Assembly: GCA_041911695.1 (NCBI GenBank)
Contig: JAYROM010000092.1
Location: forward strand, 1-22,295
DNA: 22,295 nt
Direction of reading: 5' to 3'
Origin: Pseudaeromonas sp041911695
Lineage (GTDB): Bacteria > Pseudomonadota > Gammaproteobacteria > Enterobacterales > Aeromonadaceae
The position numbers were made by a program, and so were the translations under genes. Of the stretch, positions 14,469 through 21,856 are shown piece after piece. Below the pieces are notes generated by a model, which saw only the letters and a program-made list of their open reading frames with translations, made no database searches and was not told the origin of the DNA. Positions within the stretch are counted from its first letter, which is position 1. Each line of letters begins with the position of its first letter.

Positions 14469-16104
14469 GCCGCTGGCGGCCCGGATCCAGCAGTTGCGTC
14501 ATCTCTCACCGATCTGGCTGGTGCCAATCGTGGCGGCGCTGATTGGCCTGTGGCTGGTGTATACCAACCTCTCCAATCAGGGGCCGTTGATCACCCTGAC
14601 CATGCCAGACGCCGAAGGCATCGTCGCTGGCAAGACCACCATCAAGGCGCGTAGCGTCGAGGTCGGCACGGTGCAGAGCGTTCGCCTGAGTGAGGATCTC
14701 AGTCATGTCGAGGTCACTGCCCGCATGGCGGTCGATACCGAGGGGCTCCTGCGTCAGGACAGTCAGTTGTGGGTGGTCAAGCCGCGTATCGAGCGGCAGG
14801 GGATCTCCGGGCTTGGCACCCTGCTCTCTGGCGCCTATATCGAACTGCAGCCAGGCAAAGGCAATAAATACACCACCAGTTTCCATGTGCTGGATACCCC
14901 GCCGGTGGCACAACCGGATGACAAGGGGGTGCGCATCCAGTTAACCAGCGAGTTGAGTCGTGGATTGAGCGTCGGCGATCCGGTGATGTATCGCGGCTTC
15001 AATGTCGGCCGGGTGGAGAAGACCCACTTCTCGACCGGCACCCGACAGATGGAGTACCAGCTGTTTATCTTCGCGCCGTATGACGGTCTGGTGACCAGTA
15101 ACTCCCGTTTCTGGATGAATGGCGGCCTGCGCCTGGAGGCCTCGTCAGAGGGGTTCCGCTTTGAGACGGGGACGCTGGAAAGCCTGGTGCGTGGCGGTAT
15201 CAGCTTTGATGTGCCGGATGGCTGGGGGCTGGGGGAGCCGGTGAAAAATGGCCACAGTTATGTGTTGTTTGCCGATCAGGCCAGCAGTCGCAATCGTGAG
15301 TACCGCCGTTACCTCGAGTATGTATTGCTGTTTGACGATTCGATCCGTGGGTTGGCCGCCGGGGCACCGGTGGAGTTCCGCGGAATTCGCATCGGCACGG
15401 TACAGCAGGTGCCATTCCGGATGAGCGAGGAGCAGATGCTGGGGCGCAACCCGGGTCAGATCCCGGTCTTGATCCGTATCGAGCAGGATCGGTTTGATGA
15501 TGACAAGGCCGATCGCGGGCTGGATGAGCTGCGGCAGGACATTGAGCAGCAGATCCGCAAGGGGTTGCGAGGCTCGTTGAAGACCGGCAACTTGCTGACC
15601 GGTGCCCTGTATGTCGATCTGAATTTTGCCCCGGATGCGGTCCATGCGGCTGGATATGGCTGGTTTGGCGAGTTCCCGACCATCCCGACGGTCTCTGGCG
15701 GGCTGGCGCGCATTGAGCAGCAGGTCAACCGTCTGCTGACCAAGGTCAATGATCTGCCGTTGGAGACCACGCTGGATAACATGAACAGCATGCTCAAGGA
15801 GACCAAGCAGAGTTTTGCTGCCATGCATGAGCTGAGCGTGAACATGAACAAGATTGCCAGCAAGCCGGAGACCGGCCAGCTGCCAGCCGATCTGCAACGC
15901 TCGATGCAGGAGCTGCAAAAGACCCTGCACGGCTTCTCGGCGGAAGGGGCGATGTACCGCGAGCTGAACCGTTCGGTTGAGGCGCTGGATCAACTGCTGC
16001 GCGAATTGCGTCCGGTGGCGCGTCAGGTCAACGATAAACCGAATTCACTGATTTTCAGCACGCCGCCGCAGGCGGATCCACAGCCGAGGAGGGCCGCACC
16101 ATGA
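14452..16104 (+). CDS. pqiB: MCE-domain periplasmic tunnel protein PqiB
   Basis: PqiB forms stacked hexameric MCE rings and a coiled-coil needle crossing the periplasm, as a hydrophobic conduit for lipids. The 550-residue product (E. coli 546) has a cytoplasmic start and one membrane helix (PIWLVPIVAALIGLWLVYTN, about residues 22-41). Three MCE domains follow, beginning near residues 43, 160 and 287 and seen as ITLTMPDAEGIVAGKTTIKA, SRGLSVGDPVMYRGFNVGRV and IRGLAAGAPVEFRGIRIGTV. Residues 420-530 form a helical, Leu/Met-rich needle segment. Three MCE domains distinguish it from LetB (YebT), which has seven. It overlaps pqiA by 17 bp and pqiC by 4 bp, showing translational coupling. Confidence 0.95.
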   Translation: MSTPSEPLAARIQQLRHLSPIWLVPIVAALIGLWLVYTNLSNQGPLITLTMPDAEGIVAGKTTIKARSVEVGTVQSVRLSEDLSHVEVTARMAVDTEGLLRQDSQLWVVKPRIERQGISGLGTLLSGAYIELQPGKGNKYTTSFHVLDTPPVAQPDDKGVRIQLTSELSRGLSVGDPVMYRGFNVGRVEKTHFSTGTRQMEYQLFIFAPYDGLVTSNSRFWMNGGLRLEASSEGFRFETGTLESLVRGGISFDVPDGWGLGEPVKNGHSYVLFADQASSRNREYRRYLEYVLLFDDSIRGLAAGAPVEFRGIRIGTVQQVPFRMSEEQMLGRNPGQIPVLIRIEQDRFDDDKADRGLDELRQDIEQQIRKGLRGSLKTGNLLTGALYVDLNFAPDAVHAAGYGWFGEFPTIPTVSGGLARIEQQVNRLLTKVNDLPLETTLDNMNSMLKETKQSFAAMHELSVNMNKIASKPETGQLPADLQRSMQELQKTLHGFSAEGAMYRELNRSVEALDQLLRELRPVARQVNDKPNSLIFSTPPQADPQPRRAAP

Positions 16105-16691
16105 TGTTGTCTGGCAAGTGTTGTGGGATGGCGTTGCTCTGTCTGGCTCTGGCCGGTTGCAGCGCGACCCCGTCCATCTCGTATTACGCCCTGGAGTTGC
16201 CCGGGGCGGCCTCGCCAGTCCGTCAGACCGCACAGGGGCCGGTGGTGCGTATCGACCGCCTGCAGCTGCCGGAATACCTGAACGATCAGGGGATTGCCTT
16301 CCAGCAAGATGATGTCCAGGTGGTGAATGCTACCCAGGCGCGCTGGGCGGAGGCGTTGGACCGTCAGCTCGGGCGCAGCCTGATCCGTCAGTTATCGACC
16401 GCCTGGCCGGATGTGCAGGTGATGGATACCAGTGCCGTGGCGTCCGCAGACAGCTGGAGCCTGTCTATGGAGGTCAGTGCATTCCAGGGGCGGGCCGATG
16501 GCAAGGCGGTGGTTGAAGGGCGCTGGGTATTGCAGCGCGGCGCGCAGACCTACAGCAATGTGTTTGCCGAGCAGGTCGCCTTGCAGGACGACGGCTACCC
16601 GGCATTGGTGCGCGCACTACGTCAGGGTTGGCAACAGGCGGTGACCTCGGTGGCCGGTCAGGTTCGTCCGTTGCTGGTGACGACCCGCTAG
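16101..16691 (+). CDS. pqiC: Outer-membrane lipoprotein PqiC (DUF330/ABC-type auxiliary family)
   Basis: PqiC is a lipoprotein on the inner face of the outer membrane that interacts with the PqiB needle and completes the Pqi pathway. The 196-residue product has a lipoprotein signal (MALLCLALAGCSATPS, lipidated Cys at residue 20). It is followed by SISYYALELPG, typical of DUF330, and VVRIDRLQLPEYLNDQGIAF, RWAEALDRQLGRSLIRQL and the C-terminal ALVRALRQGWQQAV. The ATG at 16101 overlaps the pqiB stop by 4 bp (ATGA), and a second ATG follows directly. Its stop abuts the benE stop with no bases between, so the two convergent genes share no terminator spacer. Confidence 0.92.
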   Translation: MMLSGKCCGMALLCLALAGCSATPSISYYALELPGAASPVRQTAQGPVVRIDRLQLPEYLNDQGIAFQQDDVQVVNATQARWAEALDRQLGRSLIRQLSTAWPDVQVMDTSAVASADSWSLSMEVSAFQGRADGKAVVEGRWVLQRGAQTYSNVFAEQVALQDDGYPALVRALRQGWQQAVTSVAGQVRPLLVTTR

Positions 16692-17855
16692 TCAGCTTGG
16701 CCGGCGCTGGCGCCACAGCACCAGACTGCCGGCCACCAGCCCCCAGAAGGGGGCGCCAATCCCTGCCAGTTGCAGTCCCGAGGCGGTCACCAGGAAGGTG
16801 ATCAGCGCGGCTTCACGGCCATGGGTCTCCTGTAGGCTGTGCTGCAGGCTGTTACCCAGGGTGCCGAGCAGCGCCAGCCCGGCAATCGCCTTGATCACGG
16901 CCTCAGGCAGCGAGGTGAGCAGGCCCGCCACCGATGCGCCGAGCAACCCGGTCAGCAGATAGAGTCCCCCGGCACAGCAGGCGGCCAGATAACGGCGATC
17001 CGGGCGAGCATCAGCCTGTTCGGTCATGCACAGTGCGGCGGTGATCGCCGCCAGATTCAGTGCAAAGCCGCCAAACGGTGCCAGCAGTAGACTGGCCAGC
17101 CCACTCCAGCCTACCGCGTGCGACACCGATACCTGTTCATAACCATGCGCCCGCAACACGGCGACGCCGGGCATATTCTGCGAACTCATGGTGACCACGA
17201 ACAGCGGCAGGCCGATGCCGAGCAGGCTGGAGAGATGCCAGACTGGGGTGGTCCAGGTCAGCTGCAGCCAACTGGCCGCCGGCAAGGGCTGCAGGGTGCC
17301 CTGCACGGCCGCGCTGGCGATACCCACCAGCAGCACCAGGGCAATGGTATATCGTGGCGACCAGGGGCGCAGGATGACATAGGCCAGCAGCATGCTGCCG
17401 GCCAGCCAGGGGGCCAATTGAACGGCGCGGAACAGATCCAGCCCGAAGCGCAGCAGAATGCCGGCCAGCATGGCGGTGGCCAATTGCATCGGTAGGCGGT
17501 GCATCACCCGGGCGAACAGGCCGCTGAACCCTACCAGGGTCAGCAGGAGCGAACTGAAGATAAAGGCGGCGATCGCTTCGCCCATCGCCACCCCATGCAG
17601 ACTGGTGATCAGCAGCGCCGCACCCGGGGTTGACCAGGCGGTGAGCACCGGCGCACGGTAGGCCAGCGACAGACCCAGTGTCGTGAGCCCCATTCCCAGC
17701 CCCAAGGCGGTCATCCATGAGCCGAGTTGTTCGGCGGAGGCGCCGGCACTGGCGGCGGCCTGGAAAATGATTGCGGCAGAGCTGGTATAGCCGACCAAAA
17801 CGGCCACCAGTCCACTACTCAGATGGTGTAAACGCAGTGGAAACCACGATGGCAT
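16692..17855 (-). CDS. BenE-family transporter, YdcO-like
   Basis: The 387-residue membrane protein belongs to the benzoate/H+ symporter (BenE) family, distantly related to nucleobase and sulfate permeases. About 12 hydrophobic segments are visible. Family stretches include LSSGLVAVLVGYTSSAAIIF, AYRAPVLTAWSTPGAALLIT, VVTMSSQNMPGVAVLRAHGY and LLAPFGGFALNLAAITAAL. E. coli YdcO (391) is the closest match I know in length and setting, because it is also divergent from an XRE-cupin regulator (SutR/YdcN). Substrate is unproven; neither a catabolic benzoate cluster nor sulfur genes are adjacent. TTG 17861 is in frame, but ATG 17855 has GGAGG six bases upstream and is preferred. Confidence 0.9.
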   Translation of the reverse strand: MPSWFPLRLHHLSSGLVAVLVGYTSSAAIIFQAAASAGASAEQLGSWMTALGLGMGLTTLGLSLAYRAPVLTAWSTPGAALLITSLHGVAMGEAIAAFIFSSLLLTLVGFSGLFARVMHRLPMQLATAMLAGILLRFGLDLFRAVQLAPWLAGSMLLAYVILRPWSPRYTIALVLLVGIASAAVQGTLQPLPAASWLQLTWTTPVWHLSSLLGIGLPLFVVTMSSQNMPGVAVLRAHGYEQVSVSHAVGWSGLASLLLAPFGGFALNLAAITAALCMTEQADARPDRRYLAACCAGGLYLLTGLLGASVAGLLTSLPEAVIKAIAGLALLGTLGNSLQHSLQETHGREAALITFLVTASGLQLAGIGAPFWGLVAGSLVLWRQRRPS

Positions 17856-17896
17856 GAGCAACCTCCCTGTACAATGTGCGAACGTCCTTGGTTCTG

Positions 17897-17916
17897 TTGT
17901 GCGTTATAGCGCACAA
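17897..17916. promoter_or_regulatory. 20-bp near-perfect palindrome, likely operator of the XRE-cupin regulator
   Basis: TTGTGCG-TTATAG-CGCACAA has perfect 7-bp arms and 18 of 20 bases symmetrical. It lies in the short divergent region between the BenE-like and regulator genes and covers the proposed benE -10 element. A partial copy (AATGTGCGAA) occurs at 17873-17882. Binding by the adjacent XRE protein is an inference from position. Confidence 0.6.
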
Positions 17917-17931
17917 TGGGGCGGCCAGCAA
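17903..17931 (-). promoter_or_regulatory. Candidate promoter of the BenE-like gene
   Basis: On the minus strand TTGCTG (17926-17931), a 17-base spacer and TATAAC (17903-17908) form a sigma70-like promoter. The -10 element lies inside the 17897-17916 palindrome, so a bound repressor would block it. The leader would be about 40 bases and includes the strong GGAGG. Confidence 0.5.
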
Positions 17932-17951
17932 TCATGAGATCACGTTACCCT

Positions 17952-18545
17952 ATGGATCATCTGACACAACAACTGGGTCTGCGCCTGCGGCGCCTGCGTC
18001 AACAGCGCAACTGGAGTCTGGATCGACTGGCCACCGCCAGTGGCGTCAGTAAGGCGATGCTTGGCCAGATTGAGCGCGGAGAGTCCAGTCCAACCGTGGT
18101 CACCCTATGGCGCATCGCCGGCGGATTGGGCGTCGCCTTTTCTGACTTGATGGCTAGCCCTGCCGCTGATTGGCAGCCGTTCTGGCTGCAGCATGAGACG
18201 TTACCGCCCCAAGTGTTTGGCGATGGTATTCAGGTCACCCCGTTGCTGCCGTTTGAACCGCGGCTGGGTTATGAACTGCTCAAGGTTGAGCTGCCGGTAG
18301 GATGTGTCTACCAGTCGGTGGCACATGAGCCTGGGGCGGTGGAGCAGGTCTTGCCGGTCTCTGGACTGCTCAGTATCTATGTTGACGGGATTTGGCACCC
18401 GCTGGGGGGGGGCAGTGTGCTGCGTTTTGCTGCCGATGCGGTGCACGGCTATCGCAACGATGGTGACGTCGTGGCCTGTTTTCACAATTTGATTGCCTAC
18501 CCGGCGGGACGTCATGGCCTGGACGACCAAGAGACCGGCGCCTAG
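17952..18545 (+). CDS. XRE-family regulator with C-terminal cupin, SutR/YdcN-like
   Basis: A transcription factor with an N-terminal Cro/C1 helix-turn-helix (about residues 8-65: LRQQRNWSLDRLATASGVSK, AMLGQIERGESSPTVVTLWR). A C-terminal cupin follows (about 110-185, with VEQVLPVSGLLSIYVDGIWH and VLRFAADAVHGYRNDGD). The 197-residue product closely resembles E. coli SutR (YdcN, 178), which regulates sulfur-use genes and is also divergent from a BenE-family gene. Starts at 17916 and 17934 are possible, but ATG 17952 gives the same spacing to LRQQR as in SutR. The 17916 ATG would overlap the palindrome. A run of nine G at 18404-18412 lies in the cupin. The effector is unknown. Confidence 0.88.
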   Translation: MDHLTQQLGLRLRRLRQQRNWSLDRLATASGVSKAMLGQIERGESSPTVVTLWRIAGGLGVAFSDLMASPAADWQPFWLQHETLPPQVFGDGIQVTPLLPFEPRLGYELLKVELPVGCVYQSVAHEPGAVEQVLPVSGLLSIYVDGIWHPLGGGSVLRFAADAVHGYRNDGDVVACFHNLIAYPAGRHGLDDQETGA

Positions 18546-18548
18546 GCC

Positions 18549-18566
18549 GGCCCCTTGGTGGGGGCC
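18549..18566. terminator. GC-rich hairpin between convergent genes
   Basis: GGCCCC (18549-18554) and GGGGCC (18561-18566) pair around TTGGTG in the 26-bp gap between two convergent stops. There is no U-tract. It may act as a weak bidirectional terminator or only as an RNA 3'-end structure. Confidence 0.4.
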
Positions 18567-18571
18567 ACGAT

Positions 18572-19582
18572 TCAGAAATGCATCAATTGTAGACGGGCAC
18601 GGTGGCGCCCTGCCTCAATCGCCTGTTGCAGCGCATGCTCGGCACACAGTACCAGCAGGTCGGATTGTTCGCGGGCGCGCGGTTGTGGAATGCCGACCAG
18701 GCCGATCGAGGCGGCCAGGCTGACATGCAGGCCTTCACAGTCGACTTTGTCATCCAGCGCTTTGACCAGTTTGTCGCTGATGCTGTACAACTCATCGGCA
18801 TCGACCCCGGGGAGCAGGACCAATAACCGCCGATCAGCCCAGGCCCCCACCAGATCGCCGAGGCGCAGGCAACGTAATAGCCGGCTGACGGCGGCCTGCT
18901 GCAAGATGTCCGCCTGATCCTCGGTCAAGTCCAGCTGGTGGAATGCGTCCAGCTCCACCAGCGCCAATGCATAGGGGCGCTGCTCCAGGCGACAGCGGGT
19001 ATAGCTGTAGTGCAGCAGATCGGTCATGTCACCCGCCCCGAGCAGCCCGCCCTGTGGGCCGGGCGTCGGCAAGTGCTGGCGCAGGGTCTGCGGTTGGGTC
19101 GACAACAAGAAGCGCAGCCGCATCTCGGTTTCCAGCAGGCTAACCAGGTCGACCAACGCCAGTCGTTGGCTGATATCCAGGGCACGGGTGGTCGCGGCGG
19201 CCACCGCCACACAGCCAATGGCATGGCCTTCCGGACTGGTGAGCGGATAACTGGCCAGCCAGCCCAGGCCATGTTCGCGGTTCCAAGGGTGGCCGTGCAG
19301 GGCCGGATCGCCGCCCGCCAGATCGCACTCCAGCAACCCCTCCCCATCCATCGTGCGTTGGGCCAGCGTCGGGGGGGGGCCGGCTGGAATATCCAGCCCT
19401 TCAAGCAGCAGGTCGCCATCCGGACCGAGCAGGGCGATCCAGGCGGCATCGGCCGCGCAGAGCAGGGTGAGCAGGCGCAGGATACGCCCGTACTCTTCAG
19501 GACCAAGATTGGCCATCTGCAGCGTCCGGCGCTGGGCATCCAGTCGCTGCGCCGACAGAGGGGGTGAGGCGAGCATGTTCAT
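18572..19582 (-). CDS. GAF plus degenerate GGDEF domain protein
   Basis: The 336-residue cytoplasmic protein has no membrane segment. Residues about 30-155 look like a GAF sensor domain (LLCAADAAWIALLGPDGDLL, LGWLASYPLTSPEGHAIGCV, then VDLVSLLETEMRLRFL). Residues about 195-335 follow the GGDEF pattern: YALALVELDAFHQLDL for the VDIDxFK strand, LRLGDLVGAW, LLVLLPG and SLAASIGLVGIP. The signature GGDEF is replaced by ADRRL (249-253), so diguanylate cyclase activity is not expected. RLGD (240-243) keeps the RxxD inhibitory-site motif five residues upstream. A nine-C run occurs in the coding strand (19371-19379). ATG 19580-19582 has GGGAG upstream. It lies 64 bp after the DUF429-like gene. Function is unknown; a c-di-GMP receptor or signalling scaffold is possible. 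Confidence 0.8.
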   Translation of the reverse strand: MNMLASPPLSAQRLDAQRRTLQMANLGPEEYGRILRLLTLLCAADAAWIALLGPDGDLLLEGLDIPAGPPPTLAQRTMDGEGLLECDLAGGDPALHGHPWNREHGLGWLASYPLTSPEGHAIGCVAVAAATTRALDISQRLALVDLVSLLETEMRLRFLLSTQPQTLRQHLPTPGPQGGLLGAGDMTDLLHYSYTRCRLEQRPYALALVELDAFHQLDLTEDQADILQQAAVSRLLRCLRLGDLVGAWADRRLLVLLPGVDADELYSISDKLVKALDDKVDCEGLHVSLAASIGLVGIPQPRAREQSDLLVLCAEHALQQAIEAGRHRARLQLMHF

Positions 19583-19646
19583 GGTGATCTCCCGCAGCCA
19601 TAACGTTTAAAGCGTAGCAAGCATGTGGGCGGTCGACAGGAAAAAG

Positions 19647-20399
19647 TCACCGGATATCGAGGAGATGGCTGGGCTGAAAATGGTAGATCCAGCCCTCCCT
19701 GGCGGGCACGCTGTCGACCGGTTTGACCAGCGGTGGCAGCAGCGGGCATGTGTCCTGACTGGCCGAAGCCAGTGCCACCAGTGCACACAGGGCGGCATCG
19801 TAGCGATCGCTGCCGGGCACCACCTCGGCGGGCAGCAACTGGGCAAACGGGGCTATCGCGGCCTGCTGGCGCGCCGGTTTCATCAGTGCTGGCCAGGTTT
19901 CCAATACCGCCAGATCCGCATCGGCCTGTTGCTGGGGTAATAGCCGGTAACCGGCAGTCTGCCACACCGGCAACAGGCTCATCGCCAGGGTGGCCACATT
20001 GCCCAGTCGATCAAAGGTTGCTGACATCGGTTTGCGGCCATACTGCCGCGCCAGCCAGCGCTCACTGGCTCGGTAGGCGTAAGGGTTATCCAGTTCGCTG
20101 TCGGGTACCTGTTGCAGTACCGGGCCCAGCCCGCACACCAGGTCGCGCAGCGCGCTCGGGAAGGCCAGCGGGGCATCTACCGCCCAGGCGATGCGCGTAG
20201 CGCTCGGCAGCGGGTTGCCACCGAGGGCCGGCGCCAACAAACTGTTCAGCGACAGCGGCAGCCGTCGTGACAGGGCAAAGGCGGGCGAGACACCCAGCCA
20301 GTCCACACTGGTGGCGCCTGTCATCCAACTGACCACCGCGACCGCCTGCTTATTGCCCTGCCAGCCACCGGCATCCCAGCCAATTCCCAGATAGCGCAT
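19647..20399 (-). CDS. DUF429-like protein (RNase H-like fold), mnmE-coupled
   Basis: A 250-residue soluble protein without signal peptide. It resembles DUF429: an N-terminal strand with Asp (YLGIGWDAGGWQGNKQAVAV), a central AWAVDAPLAFPSALRDLV, NPYAYRASERWLARQYGRKP (an ExxLR-like element), a late LETWPALMKP and GSDRYDAALCALVALAS with Asp near the C-terminus. The spaced acidic residues fit an RNase H-like site, but activity is unproven in the family as a whole. ATG 20397-20399 begins only 2 bp after the mnmE stop, so its expression is probably coupled to mnmE. The recognition is by motif pattern only; other RNase H-like families are possible. Confidence 0.65.
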   Translation of the reverse strand: MRYLGIGWDAGGWQGNKQAVAVVSWMTGATSVDWLGVSPAFALSRRLPLSLNSLLAPALGGNPLPSATRIAWAVDAPLAFPSALRDLVCGLGPVLQQVPDSELDNPYAYRASERWLARQYGRKPMSATFDRLGNVATLAMSLLPVWQTAGYRLLPQQQADADLAVLETWPALMKPARQQAAIAPFAQLLPAEVVPGSDRYDAALCALVALASASQDTCPLLPPLVKPVDSVPAREGWIYHFQPSHLLDIR

Positions 20400-20401
20400 A
20401 C

Positions 20402-21766
20402 TTACTTACCGATACAGAACGAACTGAAAATACGGCCGAGCAGGTCGTCGGCACTGAATTCGCCAGTGATGGTCGACAGTTGCTCTTGCGCCAGGCGCAG
20501 CTCTTCGGCCACCAGCTCGCCGGCGGCATACACTTCCAGCTGCTCTTTGGCCTGCTGCAGGTGCTGATCGGCATGGGCGATGGCCTCCAGATGGCGGCGA
20601 CGCGCCATAAAGCCGCCTTCGGTGCTGCCTTGATAGCCCATGCAGGTTTTCAGATGCTGGCGCAGCGCTTCAAGGCCGAGGCCGGTTTTGGCCGAGATGC
20701 GGAACACCGGGTGACCGGCCTCCTCGCTGGTAGCCAGCCCCTCGCCGGTCAGATCGGCCTTGTTGCGGATCACGGTCAAGCCGAGACCGGGCGGCAGACG
20801 GTCGATAAAGTCCGGCCAGATCTCGCGCGGATCGACTGCGGCCGTGGTGGTGCCGTCGACCATAAACAGCACGCGGTCGGCCTGGGCTATCTCGGCCCAG
20901 GCGCGCTCGATACCGATCTTCTCTACCGCATCCTGGGTCTCGCGCAGGCCTGCGGTGTCGATGATATGCAGCGGCATGCCGTCGATATGGATATGCTCGC
21001 GCAGCACGTCGCGGGTGGTGCCGGCGATCTCGGTAACAATGGCCGACTCGCGGCCGGCAAGGGCATTGAGCAGGCTGGATTTGCCGGCATTCGGTCGGCC
21101 GGCGATCACCACCTTCATCCCTTCACGCAGCAGTGCCCCCTGCCGGGCCTCCTGCTGGACTGAGCGCAGGGCGTCGATCACCGCATACAGGTCACCGGCC
21201 ACCTTGCCGTCGGAGAGAAAGTCGATCTCCTCCTCTGGGAAGTCGATCGCGGCCTCGACATAGATGCGCAGCCGGGTCAGTGCCTCCACCAGTTGGTTGA
21301 TCCGCCGCGAGAACTCGCCCTGCAGCGATTGCAGCGCCGAGCGTGCGGCCTGTTCGCTGGTGGCCTCGATCAGATCGGCAATTGCCTCGGCTTGGGCCAG
21401 ATCCAGCTTGTCGTTGAGAAAAGCGCGCTCGGAGAACTCGCCCGGCCGGGCACTGCGTACCCCAGGGATAGCCAGAATACGGCGTAACAGCATATCCAGT
21501 ACCACCGGGCCACCGTGGCCCTGTAACTCGAGTACGTCCTCGCCGGTAAAGCTGTGCGGGGCACGGAACAGCAGGGCGATGCCCTGATCCAGCACCTGAC
21601 CATCGGCGGCGCGGAACGGCAGATATTCGGCATAGCGTACGCGCGGCAACTTGCCGAGCAGGGTCTCGGCGACGGTGGCACTCAACGGGCCGGAGACGCG
21701 CAGGATGCCGACGCCACCTCGGCCGGGCGGGGTGGCTTGCGCCACGATAGTGTCAGTCTGGGACAT
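20402..21766 (-). CDS. mnmE: tRNA modification GTPase MnmE
   Basis: MnmE (TrmE) is the GTPase partner of MnmG in forming cmnm5/nm5 at wobble U34, and it binds the one-carbon folate. The 454-residue product has exactly the E. coli length. The N-terminal folate-binding domain starts DTIVAQATPPGRGGVGILRV. The helical domain is interrupted by the G domain with GRPNAGKSS (223-231), TTRD (250-253), DTAG (270-273) and NKAD (335-338). The C-terminus ends FCIGK with the conserved Cys451. The ATG is at 21764-21766. The upstream yidC gene ends in a strong terminator, so mnmE should have its own promoter in the 90-bp gap. The DUF429-like gene follows 2 bp downstream. Confidence 0.98.
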   Translation of the reverse strand: MSQTDTIVAQATPPGRGGVGILRVSGPLSATVAETLLGKLPRVRYAEYLPFRAADGQVLDQGIALLFRAPHSFTGEDVLELQGHGGPVVLDMLLRRILAIPGVRSARPGEFSERAFLNDKLDLAQAEAIADLIEATSEQAARSALQSLQGEFSRRINQLVEALTRLRIYVEAAIDFPEEEIDFLSDGKVAGDLYAVIDALRSVQQEARQGALLREGMKVVIAGRPNAGKSSLLNALAGRESAIVTEIAGTTRDVLREHIHIDGMPLHIIDTAGLRETQDAVEKIGIERAWAEIAQADRVLFMVDGTTTAAVDPREIWPDFIDRLPPGLGLTVIRNKADLTGEGLATSEEAGHPVFRISAKTGLGLEALRQHLKTCMGYQGSTEGGFMARRRHLEAIAHADQHLQQAKEQLEVYAAGELVAEELRLAQEQLSTITGEFSADDLLGRIFSSFCIGK

Positions 21767-21809
21767 GGGGTTCTCGGTATTCAGTCCGTTCGATACGGTG
21801 CATTGTAAT

Positions 21810-21836
21810 AAAAAAAGGCGACCCGGAGGTCGCCTT
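21810..21836 (-). terminator. Rho-independent terminator of yidC
   Basis: GGCGACC (21817-21823) and GGTCGCC (21828-21834) pair around CGGA, extended by two A/T pairs. On the minus strand the stem is followed by seven T's (plus-strand A run 21810-21816). It lies about 20 bases after the yidC stop, a textbook terminator that separates yidC from mnmE. Confidence 0.92.
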
Positions 21837-21856
21837 GTTAGCGTCGAAGTGGCGGA

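Noticed and set aside
15145..15993. 282-codon minus-strand open frame antisense to pqiB
   Set aside because: PqiB on the plus strand has three MCE domains; the antisense translation shows no recognisable domain.
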